A stretch of 64,000 nucleotides of DNA, taken from positions 124,001 through 188,000 of the forward strand of contig JAVHNS010000009.1 of the NCBI GenBank assembly GCA_036872755.1, read 5' to 3'. The notes beneath the pieces were generated by a model. The model saw only the letters and a list, made by a program, of their open reading frames with translations, did no database searches and was not told the origin of the DNA. The number at the start of each line of letters is the position of its first letter. Positions within the stretch are counted from its first letter, which is position 1. This stretch comes from Orbilia blumenaviensis (taxonomy: Eukaryota; Ascomycota; Orbiliomycetes; Orbiliales; Orbiliaceae). This document shows, in pieces, positions 22,611-33,488 of this stretch. A program made the translations under genes and the position numbers.

Positions 22611-23318
22611 TACCCATAATATCTAAACAAATATCGGATACATCATATCTATCCTTCACTGTATTTCCTAGGGACTTGAAATTTGGGTTTTGGCGTTATT
22701 TTTTCTATTTTTTTCCTACTGGTAATCATCGCGCGGGCCTTCGTCGGAAAATTTTCCTCTTCTTCTTTTCTTTCTCCCCCCTCCTCCTCTTCTTCTTCTT
22801 TGCCTCCCACCGTACCGGTGGAAAGTCGTCACCCAGGTCCCACAAATGACCCCGTACATACACCCTTAAATGTATTCACCATTTGTCCCATCTAATATCC
22901 TGTTACCAAGGGGGGGGGGTTGATGCAGCTACTCAAAAAACACAGATAAGCTCTGATGACGAGGGCGGTATTGTCCGTGAGAAGCGGTTGGATTCTATAC
23001 AAGAGACTGGTCCCTCTTCCTCTCGCAAAGGAGATACATGTGATAAATATTATAGTCTTGTATACACGAAATTCCTTGTACCATATACTAAACAGTACGC
23101 CTATGTGCGCTCCAATCATAGTGATTCCAAAGCCATTACATAAACCATGTTCCTAACTCGCGTCTAAATTTTACAGTCTAGATAAACCTTATCAAGCGCC
23201 AGCGTGACAAATCATCCAGAGTCCGCACTCTGGATACAGCCTCCGCCAACGCTGCGGGTTCGTTGGAATCGCTCAAGGGGGCCTCAAAATATGGACGAAT
23301 AAACCTCGCCGGTTCCAA
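22611..23318. other. Convergent 3' intergenic region
   Basis: About 700 bp between the 21.2-kb gene (+) and the Pol III subunit gene (-). It carries TTC-rich tracts at ~22750-22800 and a G-run at ~22911-22919. No coding sequence is recognised. Confidence 0.45.
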
Positions 23319-23865
23319 TCAACCTTCCGAAATATCGCAATCACCTGTCGGCTGGGAAGCAGACTGAATAATACTAAGAACTTCTGCGATCTGCTCTTCT
23401 GAGAGCCGAGATTCCAGTTCCTCAATTAGGACATCAAGCTCTGTTTCATTTTTCGGTAGATGGTTCAGCATCATCAGCACTTCTATTTTCTCGAATTGAA
23501 GTGGTGATTTTGCAAGGTCTTCTACGAGTTTCATAGTAGCCTCAGGCGTCTGGGAGGTAGCAGCAGTTGTCGAAAGATAGTCAATGATCTAGAATAATTA
23601 GCCATATTTTCGAACGGGGGCTTAGGGTTCTTGCGTTTACCTCTTTCATCACGGTTTCTAGATTGCCAGGCTTCATGGCCGCAGCTGGGCCCTGATTGGC
23701 GACCTGATCCCGATACTTTTGCTTAACTTCTTGGATGTGGGCAAGGACTTCATAGTTGCTAAGCATTGCCTCACAAGGCTCAAGGACCTATGCCATGGTA
23801 GGAATTACATTCGATTAGCGATGCAATGGGCATCGTGTAGTAGATGGAAATCATCACACCTTCAT
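23319..23865 (-). CDS. RPC17: RNA polymerase III subunit RPC9/C17 (Rpb4-like)
   Basis: Predicted complement(join(23319..23588, 23641..23787, 23860..23865)), 140 aa, the expected size. Spliced N-terminus: MKVLEPCEAMLSNYEVLAH, typical of C17, which starts with a short peptide and then 'LSNYEVL'. The C-terminal half ('MLNHLPKNETELDVLIEELE', 'LSEEQIAEVLSIIQS') is the HRDC-like fold of the Rpb4/C17 family. C17 pairs with C25 as the Pol III stalk, which contacts TFIIIB during tRNA and 5S transcription in the nucleus. The first exon holds only ATGAAG (6 nt) before a GT donor. This start is needed because the next in-frame ATG would lose the conserved V-L-E-P-C-E lead. Confidence 0.88.
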
Positions 23866-24449
23866 GGCGATGCGATTGTGCACTGATAGATTTGAGGAAC
23901 TTCTTTTTCTTTATTTCCTCCTTCGTTGATTAATGTATCTCTTTTTTCCCGTATATTTTAATTTCTTCTCTTTGATGTTTTCTCTTCTTTCGGTTTTGCT
24001 GGTCATGAAGCTGTGTTGGTATAAAACCTGTGGCGATGCATGATGGTTTGCTGCCAGAGCTAGTTGTTTGTTGTGCAATTGTGTAGCACCTACCACACCT
24101 GAGGACTCAAGCACTATGGAATTGGAAGTCGCTCAAGGGCTTGGCATATCAAAAATTATAGTACTCCAAAATCCAACGCCAACTCAGGAAAACTGGGTAC
24201 TTTAATTATCTAGTGCTTGTGTCCAATGGCCAATGGTCTGATAGAATATGTATTGAATATTAGTCGTGCTAGCGCTGGAAGGATAGATATTAATAGGTTC
24301 CCAAAGACATCGGTTGGCTTGGGATTTAACTGGTTATAACCTCTAACCGTTTTCATTTGGCACAGGAGGGTCGAAGATACCTGAAACCACGAACAAGCAT
24401 CGCCCATCGCCGTATCGCTGTATGATCAGCCGACGGTCATAGTTGGAAC
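23866..24449. promoter_or_regulatory. Divergent promoter of RPC17 and CNS1
   Basis: About 580 bp between two head-to-head housekeeping genes. T/C-rich near the RPC17 start on the + strand. No additional gene is seen. Confidence 0.5.
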
Positions 24450-25694
24450 ATGACTACCGCCGGCCCAACTGATACCATAGGCCCCACGGGCGATCCTCCA
24501 CAGTATGGCCCGGCCCGGCCCTCGGCCACGTCGCAAAAGAGCGAATCTTCTCAAGACCTCTCTCAGTTACCCTTGTTTATGAGCTCCCTCGACGATGTTC
24601 CAGAGGGTACCAACGACGCCATCGAAGCTTTGAAAGCTCTAGCTTACGAGGGGGAGCCCCATGAGGTGGCGCAGAACTTTCGCCAGCAAGGTAATGAATC
24701 ATATAGGTCCAAATATTGGAGGGATGCGATTGAGTTCTACACGAAGGCGTTGGCTGTAGGATGTTCAGTTGACGAGATCAATGGCGCCTGTTATGCAAAT
24801 CGGGCTGCCTGTAACCTCGAGCTGCGTAAGTCTGCTCTACCAAATCCTTGATTTCCCGGAATTAGGCCATATTGTTGATGCCGTTTGTATTAGGAAACTA
24901 TCGTAGGACCAACCTGGATTGCGCGGAGGCCTTGAAAATCAACCCTTTGAATGTTAAGGCCCTGTATCGATCCGCACAGGCGTGCCTTGCCCTGGATAAG
25001 ATTCCAGAAGCAGAGGACTGTGTACAGCGTGGGCTTGTAATTGATAAATATAATAGCTCTTTGAAGGCGATTCAAGAGAAGATAACCAGCCGGAAGGAAG
25101 TACTAGTAAAACTACAGCAAGCCAACCTGGAACGAGACCGATTGTCGAAAGCGAAGACTGTTGCACTCGAAAGAGCCTTGCAGGTATGAATTTCTCAAAT
25201 TTATTCAGGTTCTCCCATCTGACAGAGATGGATAGGTGCGAAATGTGCTACAAAGGACGACCTCTACACGACCTCCCAGTCTACCTGAAGACGCGGTCGT
25301 GCAGCTACAGAACCCACTGGACCCTGAATCGTGTCTATGTTTTCCAGTAGTAATTCTTTACCCTCTCCACCTTCAATCTGATTTTATTAGATCGTTATCG
25401 GAAAACGAGACCATATACTCCCAACTCGGGGATATCCTGTCACCATTGAACCTACCCGGATGGGATGAAAAAAGGGAATATACATATCCGGGAGTGGAAG
25501 TGCTTGTCGAAAAGAAAAAGTATGATATGCACGGAAAGCCGAGTCTCAGTAGAATCGGGCCAAAAGCTTCGCTAAAGAAAGTGCTCGGAGAGGGAAAGTT
25601 GGAATTAATTGATGGCATCTTAACTGTGTTAGTAGTGCCGAAAGTCCGATTAACGGAGTTCGTTGATAGTTGGAAGCAAGAAAACCCGAATTGA
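24450..25694 (+). CDS. CNS1: TPR-containing Hsp90 co-chaperone (TTC4 family)
   Basis: Predicted join(24450..24825, 24894..25183, 25236..25694), 374 aa. Three TPR units span residues ~75-190: 'NFRQQGNESYRSKYWRDAIE', 'GACYANRAACNLELRNYRRT', 'NVKALYRSAQACLALDKIPE'. These form the carboxylate clamp that binds the EEVD tails of Hsp90/Hsp70. A charged helix follows, then the C-terminal 'wheel' domain ('CFPVVILYPLHLQSDFIRS', 'TVLVVPKVRLTEFVDSWKQE'). Cns1/TTC4 is essential in yeast and acts in Hsp90 client maturation in the cytosol. Two introns are phase-consistent, and the exon 2-3 joint reads ALQVRNVLQ. The start ATG at 24450 gives the usual acidic/Pro-rich lead. Confidence 0.93.
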
Positions 25695-25969
25695 TTGGTT
25701 TGGGATAATAATATACCACAAACCATCCGTGAATCTTGTAGAGGGAAAAACTAGAATACACTTGCCAGATCGCTAAAAAAGACTCGATCTCAAAAATCAA
25801 ACCCCATAACAACGCCAGGAAACGAAGATATACTAAACAAAAACCGTGAAGTTGGTGGCAATCCTGCTATGGGTGCCTACAAGGGCTTATGACTATCCGA
25901 GATCATCTAACCTTTGCTTTCCATACCATATCATGCCATGCCGTACTGTGCCAATAGGCACACCAGGCG

Positions 25970-28900
25970 CTAAGGCTTTTGGTAAGTCCAACCACCGTTG
26001 TCAAGGATACGTTGGCGCTCTACCCTATCAGCCTCGATCTCTGCTGTTGTTAACCGATCTGCACCAGACCAGTTTGCCGAGCTGGTCCGTGCCCTGAACT
26101 TCGCCCTATCACTTCTCCCTCTGAATATATCTTCCATGGAAAGTGGTGCTATTGGACCGAATATTGTTTCTGGGTCAATTCCCAGCTGGTCCTGTAGAGC
26201 CTGTCGAAGCTCTGGAGAGTCAGCCCACTTGGGGACGTGGACGGAGTTATCGTCATCATCCTCAGAACTAATGAAGGTCAAGTTAGTTTAGGCAGCTGTA
26301 TGAAGGTGTTTGGGTCAATCCTTACTCAGTGTGTATCTCTGGGAGTTCAATGCTTTCCGGATTTGGATACACGGGTGATTCACGGGGAACAGCTGAGAGT
26401 TTTCTCCCAACTTTTTGTGCGGAGGGTGTCACCATGGTCCCGAATTTAAGTTTGTCATGAGAGTATTTGACGGCGTCGACGTGTGGCAGAGGTGTGGATT
26501 TAGGGATCTGGGCCGGCAATGCCTGGCTGTGGCTCGCAGGTGTATTGTAGTCCTGGCTGAAGATCCCTCCAATTTTCGTGGGGGGTAGGTTTTCCTTCCT
26601 CGCGGTCGATTGTCGGATGGGAGGGGCAAACGTGGGGGGAGCAGGTGTTTCCCCTGTCTCCCCTGTCTTTCTCCGTTTCGAATCCTGCTTTGAAACCTCC
26701 TTGATGCTAACCTCCTCTCTCTGTGATTTACTTTCTTCCTCCATCGGTAAGACTCGCTTGGGCTGTCGCTTCAACTCCGGTTGAGATTTGGAAGATCCCA
26801 GTCCGTTTTTATGGGAGAAAGGCGTCGTTTTTGAAAGTAATTTGGATGGATGAAACAACCCTTGTTGTCCTTTCCCTGCTGTCGGCATCTTCTTTCTTGC
26901 TTCTTCGTCATCAGAAACCTATACAAGTATTTATGGTTAGAGGACTGTGTCCCGCTTTTTCGAGGTACAGGGCTTTAACCTTTGGTTGCTGTTTCTTTGC
27001 TGCCTTTGCAAGCTGCTGTTTTCGTTCCTCCTCGCGGCGTACCTCTTCTCGCTTTAGGTTCTCCTGTCTTTTGCGTTCTATTTCTTGTCGTTGCGCGGCC
27101 TTTCTCTCTCTCTCCTCCTGCTCCTATACTGCAATTTTAGCTTGCCGTCGTTGTTAAAAGGAAAAGTTTAGAAATGACATACCCTTCTTTGCGCTTTTGC
27201 TGCGGAGTTAAGCGCAGCTATTGATTTTGGCGCCTGGCGACTGTGTGTGGAGGAACTGGACATCGAGGAAAGTGGACGAGAATGTGGCTCCTTAGTGGGT
27301 CCAAATGTTTCGGCCAGGGCGTTGACAAGCGCTACGGGGTTCGATAAAGGATTTTGATGTCCATGCTACAAAAATTAGTAATAATAGCATTTTCCAGGAC
27401 AAGGGTGCCTACCTTCCGCTGATCTACTTCACGCTGTGATCCAGCTACGAGTCGAATATTAGAAGCGGTGGTAGTCTTTGGCTTCGCAATGCCACTATCT
27501 TTGACACCGAAAAGTGCACGATTGGGTTTCCGGAGATCACTTGGTTTTGACTGTAATGAAGATCGATTGCGAGGTTCTCTATGATTGCCTATTGGAGGGG
27601 ACACACGAGATATCGCACTAAGCCCAGAGGCTTTATGATTCAGTGGTTGGCTATCTTCCCCTATGTCAACTTCGTCATCCGATGCAATCGCCTCAAAGAA
27701 GGGAGACCCGGGAAGCGAAGGGTCATTGTCCGAAATCACAGGCGACCTGAGAAGGTCGTCAGTGTGCTCTGGGATCAGATCTATCCCTTCTATGACATCT
27801 GAGGATGGCCCCTTGAGCTGCACGGCACGTTTGGGTATTCCTCCGTATGTAATTAAACCGCTTTTCTGGTGTTTGGGGGCTGCTTCGGGAGCAAAACGTG
27901 CCGCGCTTAACTTAGATTCATCCGCGTCCGAGGGGAGGGAACGTTGTATCTCGGGGTAGAGGGCCTGTTGGGGGTTAACTCCAGATGGTAAGGCTTCGTC
28001 ATCCGCCTGGTCTTCACCTAAAGCCATCGTACCATTCGGATCTTGCGACATGTCTTTCGAAGGAGAAGCGGGTCTGGGTGACCCCCATAGTAAATGTTTG
28101 GCTCGGGATAATAAATTTTGTTGATTCTTTTTAACTGTAGAGATTTCTAACTCGTCCGGGGATTCTGGTTTGGAGGACGGCTCGGATTCAACAGTATGTA
28201 GTGGGAGCGCTGGGAGGGTTGGGTAGGAGACTTTGGAATCTGTGACCTTGTCTGTTGATATCGGCAGTTTAGTTATGGCAGGTGTCACAATCTGTTTATT
28301 AGAAGACGTGTTCACCGCTTTGCCTGGAGAATTCGGAACTATTCGTATTGGCGAGGGTGATGCAATGCTCGAGTGCATTATTGGTGCTTTAGAAGCGTGT
28401 GGTAGGGAGGGTATCCAATCTCCTTCATCAGATTGTATCGATTCCCTTGGCCCTGTTGGTAAAGCCGGGTCTCCGACACTTGTGACACCTAGAATGGGCT
28501 TGGAAGCACCGTACTCCTCGGCTTGGTTTGCAGTCAGAAGGGATGAGGCGGATGTAGATTTAGAAAGTCGATTTACGCTCTGCTGACTGAGCTGCCTAAT
28601 CTTCTCATCAAGCCGCTGCGTAGGGTTTTTGTCAGAAAACTGCATCACCGATGCCTTGTTGATCTCAGCGAGACGTAGCTGCTCATTAAGGTCATCGTCT
28701 TCATCTTCCTCGTCAGAGGCATGGTGACGGGCAGGCGCTATAGAAACCGAAGCTGACGCGCTTGGTGTATCAACAAAACCTATTTCACCGCCGGCACTTG
28801 ATGCTCCCAAGCTTTTGCCGCCAGTGAGCCGCCCGAAAAAACTTGTCCTATCGTCCACGTGGCTACTTCTAGGACCGGTTGGATTTGAGCCGCCCATACT

Positions 28901-30066
28901 TTTCTTGTAAGTCAAAGTTTCCCTAGCAGGTAACGATGCAAAATTCATGCTGCTTCGCGCTACGCCAGTGGGTGATGCTGCCTCGCTTGGTGTGTCAGAG
29001 CCGGCTACTTGGTCTGCTGGCGGGCCTTTCGGAGTGGTGAGAGTGCCGGCTTGCTGGATCGGAGATATAGGTGAAGACGGCACGACCGGTGTGGATGCTT
29101 GGACGGGCGACACAGAAAATTCCTTCTGAGTGGCCTTAGTATGTTCTTGGGGGGCTTGCGGGCCGGACGCTGTTATTGGCGAATCGAAATTCTGTTTTAT
29201 ATGATCCCCGGTCATTGGACTCATATCTGTGATAAGATCGGCTTTTTCGGACAGTTCCCTAGGACTGACGCCCTGGGGTTCGGATCCCAAAGCGGCTGTC
29301 CCATCAGTATCACTACCTTGGTTACCAGGGTGGTTTTCCGACAGCATTGATGACCTATGATTCGTATCGGAGCAGGTTCTCCGCTCCGCGATCTCCCCAG
29401 TAATTTCCGGGGCACATTGGTAGGATGGAACTTTTGCGGGGGAACTCCTTTCGACTGGTTCGCTAGAGATTATACCAAAGGAGCCAGCTGCAGATGATCC
29501 GCTGTCCCTCATCAATTCAGGCGTTGAGGTTATACTATCTGAACTGGAGCTGAAGGACTGCAGAAGCTGCGGTGTTGCCGCCTGGGTTATCAAACCACGT
29601 CCTGGGCGAATCGGCGAATGTGCCTTTGCAAGGGGTGTGATGAAGTCATCAGCGTCCTTTTGGATAATATTAGTGATTACGCTCTGTGGGAGGGGGGGGG
29701 GGTTCTTAATCCTGACGACATACCTTCTGTCCTCCAATACGTCCAACTTTTTGGAAATGTCTGGGTGTTTTGCCTCGAAGCTTTCCGGGCGTTTTATATA
29801 ATTCGGTAATATCACTGGTGAAAGCATTTTGATCGTTTAGTACATTGGTCTCAAAGGAAAAATAATTCGTATCGCAGTTGGGAGCATTACACTGTGGATC
29901 CTTGCGTAAATACTTCTGACATGTGCTCTGTAAGCCATTCAAGTTCATTTCTAAAAGCAATCGTGAAATCCTCGAAATGATCTGCCTCCTTGCGATGCGC
30001 GTCCGCGAGCTCATTGAATATCCATTGAGGCGACCCCACTTCAGGCAAGCCTGGTCTGGAGGCCAT
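25970..30066 (-). CDS. SLI15: Inner centromere protein (INCENP/Sli15), chromosomal passenger complex scaffold
   Basis: Multi-exon, about 1,200 aa. The N-terminus (ATG at 30066: MASRPGLPEVGSPQWIFNEL, then 'IAFRNELEWLTEHMSEVF') is the helix that pairs with survivin/Bir1 and borealin. 'ELYKTPGKLRGKTPR' is a conserved fungal motif. A long Ser/Pro-rich disordered region lies in the exon 29683..27413. Smaller exons follow: 27365..27183, one from 27123 encoding a long charged helix ('KREEVRREEERKQQLAKAAK'), and one from ~26930. The C-terminal exon holds the IN-box: 'SVHVPKWADSPELRQALQDQ' with 'IDPETIFGP', which binds and activates Aurora/Ipl1 kinase. Introns near 29750-29890 are short and one joint is uncertain (E|TNV or T|TNV). 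Family assignment is secure. Confidence 0.9.
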
Positions 30067-30822
30067 CGTCGAAGACCAAAGAGTGTACGTAGAATAAGAA
30101 GCGTCCAGTCCCCTCTCAAACACCTTCAAGGAGTAAAGGGTCGATTGGTGGTATTATTTAGAGCAGCAGGTGTAAGTAGAGAAGAACAGTCTGGTGGTCT
30201 AAGCAGGAGATTTTAGTATCGGGAGTCGGAGAGATGAAACGGCGTCATCGCAAGCAAGTTTCGTATTATTCGGATAGGTGGGCGGCCGCGGTGCAATGGT
30301 GCGATGATTATTGAATGTACTGCTTGGTATGGCAAATGGATCCCTAGGAGAGTAGGTAGATGTTCATGTACAGAGGCGATGTTGGTGTTGCAGGTGATGT
30401 TTGTGGTTGGATTGTTTTTGTGGTTGTTATGAAGAAAGTCGCAACGCAGTGCGCGCCGGGTCGTGGTCGATGAATTGTGAATACACGTGCTGATGCGTAG
30501 GTGATCTCTGATCTGATTTGCAATATGGTATTATAGAAGTACAGCAGCAGCAGCAGTAGCAGTGGCAGTATTCAATTCCTCGGAAGGGCCGGTACGCAGA
30601 CACAGTTACTTGAGAAACCAGGCCGGTCAGGCAGTGCTGTTTGCAATGCAACTATCGCCCTCCTGTCTGGGTAAACAAACAAGGCCCATCCAAACACGCG
30701 TGGTTGCCAAGACTAGATCTAATCAGATTAGATGGTATATATCGAGCCCTCTGTTCTCTGTCTGGCCTGTTGGCCTCCGCCGTCAACTCCCGCTTCTCTC
30801 CCGAAGCACATAAAAATCCATC
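30067..30822. promoter_or_regulatory. Divergent promoter of INCENP and SPT3
   Basis: About 750 bp between head-to-head genes. A short (CAG)n tract lies at ~30541-30555. One ACGCGT word at ~30696-30701 matches the MCB core of G1/S genes, but a single 6-mer may be chance. No gene is seen. Confidence 0.5.
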
Positions 30823-31804
30823 ATGGCAAACGACCGTTTTAAGTACAAGCTGGAAATCCAGCAAATGATGTTTGTAAGCGGCGAGACTGGAGAGCCTTCG
30901 CCCGAAACTACTGGCATCATCGAAGACATTGTCCGTGGGCAAGTCATAGAAATGGTTAGTTACATGTCGCGTAACTACATCGCACCCCATCCGCCTCTAA
31001 CTCTTGAGTCGACAGTTGATACAAGCCACTGCTCAAGCCGCCAGACGCGGATCCCGTTCCATATCAACCGATGATCTTATATTCCTCATACGACATGATA
31101 AAGCCAAGGTGTCTAGGCTGCGGACATACCTCTCTTGGAAGGAAGTCCGGAAGACTGCGAAGGACCAAGATCGAGACGTAGATACCGCCGACCTCGTGGA
31201 GGACTCGGCCGCCGGAGACGCTCTTAAAATGCGACAGAAACGGGCCAAGATATCCTTGCCATGGGAGGTGGCTTCGTACTTCAGCGAGCAGCCTCCTGAA
31301 GGTGATGACGAGGATGACGAAGAGGAGGCCGAAGCCAATGTCGCTACCCTCGCCAGATTGAAAAGTGCCGACGAACGGACGAAAAGTATGACTAAAGATG
31401 AATATGTTCATTTTTCCGAATGCAGACAGGCCAGCTTCACTTTCAGGAAGTCAAAGCGTTTCAGAGAGTGGGCGGGATTTGGCCTCGTCACTGACGCCAA
31501 ACCAAACGACGACATCGTCGACATACTTGGCTTTCTCACCTTTGAAATAGTTCAGGTGCTTACCGAGGAAGCCTTGCGGATTAAGGATGCAGAAGACAAA
31601 CTGCAAACTTCGAACAAGGAGAACGATAAAAAGCGAAAAAGAGATCGATTCCTTTTCGACGGCCCGGGCGAGGGCAGGACCCCTGTTGAACCACGTCATA
31701 TCGAGGAAGCTTTCCGGCGACTACAAATACCGAGGGCAAAATCCAAAGCCCTACGTAACTTCGAAGGTGGCGGGGTTATGAAGACCCGGGTGCAACTTAT
31801 GTAA
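30823..31804 (+). CDS. SPT3: SAGA complex histone-fold subunit Spt3
   Basis: Predicted join(30823..30954, 31016..31804), 306 aa. The N-terminal histone fold reads '[20 protein letters not shown]', then '[17 protein letters not shown]', then '[20 protein letters not shown]'. The second half resumes with '[13 protein letters not shown]' and '[20 protein letters not shown]', the TAF11-like second histone fold. Spt3 combines both TAF13- and TAF11-like folds and helps SAGA deliver TBP to promoters. An acidic stretch separates the folds ([13 protein letters not shown]). The intron sits inside the first fold; phase 0 gives EM|LIQA. C-terminal '[14 protein letters not shown]' is also conserved. Confidence 0.95.
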
Positions 31805-32040
31805 TAACATTAAGCCAGTTTCTTATTTGGATTTGAAAAGTACCTTCCACTCGCTTTTCTGGACGGCGCATGAAGTCATCGAAGGGATTAATGGCGTTGA
31901 TGAGATGTTATTTGGGGTCGTGCAAGATTTCTTGGATACTGTATTCATTATAAGCGGCGTCAGGGTATACCATTGTAAATTAATATAGGTGTTTCGAGAC
32001 GTGGTATAGACCCACGGCTTGTCATAAATAGTCGATTTCG

Positions 32041-32772
32041 CTATCGGGTTTTCGTGCTTGAAAATCCTCCAAAACCCATCATTCGTGCCATCACCGCAGC
32101 ATCTTCATCAACTAAACCGGATTGTTCAGAATTTTCTGTAGACATCTGTGCTTTTCTCGTCCTTGCTTCCTCCTTTTTAACCTTCTTGCGTTCCTTCCTC
32201 TCGAGCCGCTCCTGCTCTTCGATCTTCTTACGTTCCGCAAGTCGTTTACCCAAATCGAATTCTTCAGCTTTATCCTGGTCGTGTTTCCTTTGTTTCAACC
32301 AAGCCAACCTTTCCCGCACCATCTCTAACGTTGCTCGCTCCACGGCATCTGTCTGGCCGGTTGCACTCAGATGTTGTTTGCTATTCAAATGTTCGACATA
32401 CTCCAAACTGTTTGTAAAGTTTAAATCGCAAGCTTCACAATAGTATCCCGGACCCTTCCCTCTTCTCCCGCCAGTAGTCCCCAAAGGGACAATCTGGACT
32501 TTGTTGAGGTTTTCGTCCAGACGGATACGGTCTCTTCTCGCCTCAATCATCTTCGAATCATCGAATTTTGTCTCCTTAGCGTCGGCATCTGGTTCAGATT
32601 TTGGTATATACTTCTTCCCCGCCAGCTTGGCCTCGTATCGCTCTTTACGCTCCCTTGCCTCCCGAGCCAGGCGTTCTGCTGCCTTTTGGGCATATTCATC
32701 ACGATCCCACGTGCGACGAAAGGACGTATCACCAGTCGCGGCATTGTCGTATACACCTTTCGGTTTTGACAT
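32041..32772 (-). CDS. SNU23: U4/U6.U5 tri-snRNP zinc-finger protein Snu23/ZMAT2
   Basis: A single exon of 243 aa. It opens with 'VYDNAATGDTSFRRTWDRDE', a Snu23/ZMAT2 hallmark. It then has a Lys/Arg/Glu-rich helix and one matrin-type C2H2 finger 'YYCEACDLNFTNSLEYVEHL' completed by NSKQH (Cys-x2-Cys ... His-x5-His). The C-terminus ends with a KKVKKEEARTRKAQ-type basic helix and 'MARMMGFGGFSSTKTR', again typical. The protein enters the spliceosome with the tri-snRNP in the pre-B/B complex. ATG at 32772, stop at 32041. Confidence 0.95.
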   Translation of the reverse strand: MSKPKGVYDNAATGDTSFRRTWDRDEYAQKAAERLAREARERKERYEAKLAGKKYIPKSEPDADAKETKFDDSKMIEARRDRIRLDENLNKVQIVPLGTTGGRRGKGPGYYCEACDLNFTNSLEYVEHLNSKQHLSATGQTDAVERATLEMVRERLAWLKQRKHDQDKAEEFDLGKRLAERKKIEEQERLERKERKKVKKEEARTRKAQMSTENSEQSGLVDEDAAVMARMMGFGGFSSTKTR

Positions 32773-33488
32773 TGTGTAGTGTTTATTTTCCGCCGTAAAG
32801 TTGTCTCATAGGGCGTACTTCTAGCTATAAGTTAATAAACCGTATACGTATGATGCCATCGATATGTGGGCTTATCTGGAAACTTACCGTGACCAAAGTA
32901 GTTGTAGTGATGTTAAACCGCGATTCTCACAATTGCAAGAAATAAGATGATCAAACGTTTAGACGCACAACACATACCATGGAACCCGAAGCAGGATCGC
33001 GTTTGTGGTAAGAATGAGTATACATATAAGACTACTCGGGACCTATCTAAGTACTTGAGCTAGGTAGGTATGCACACTTATAGCTTTAGGGCGAGGACAA
33101 AACCCATTGGGTAAAAATGAGTCTAATTTCATGGGACTAGCTCGGCGGGATATTGGGGACATCTCAAAGGCGAAAAAGAAACAAACTTTCGAGGACGCCA
33201 CAGCTTGCGGCGCCAGTTAGGTAGAAGAGGAATTATCATACAAAACTCTAGTTAATGCGTCAAAAAAAAGGTGGAGGTGCCTATAGTACAAGATGTTCGT
33301 CCATCCCCTTAAAAACATGGGTTTTCACAAAAAAGATACTAAAAAAGATAATATCAGAAATAGCGCCTGAACGAAACACAGAAACACCCCAATGACAGGG
33401 CTATCTTTCAAATGATACCACAGAGGGACCCGGTGGCGATCGAAGATGCCCAGAAGGGGAGGAGAAGTGAGGGCCGGGTTGGATGGAG
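32773..33488. other. Intergenic region between SNU23 and NOP58
   Basis: About 715 bp, both flanking genes on the minus strand. Contains TACTTGAGCTAGGTAGGTAT-like repeat words near 33050 and short A-runs. No coding sequence recognised. It should hold the SNU23 promoter and the NOP58 3' UTR. Confidence 0.45.

Noticed and set aside
30696..30701. ACGCGT (MCB-like) word between INCENP and SPT3
   Set aside because: A single 6-mer is expected several times in a window of this size; there is no clustering to support cell-cycle control.
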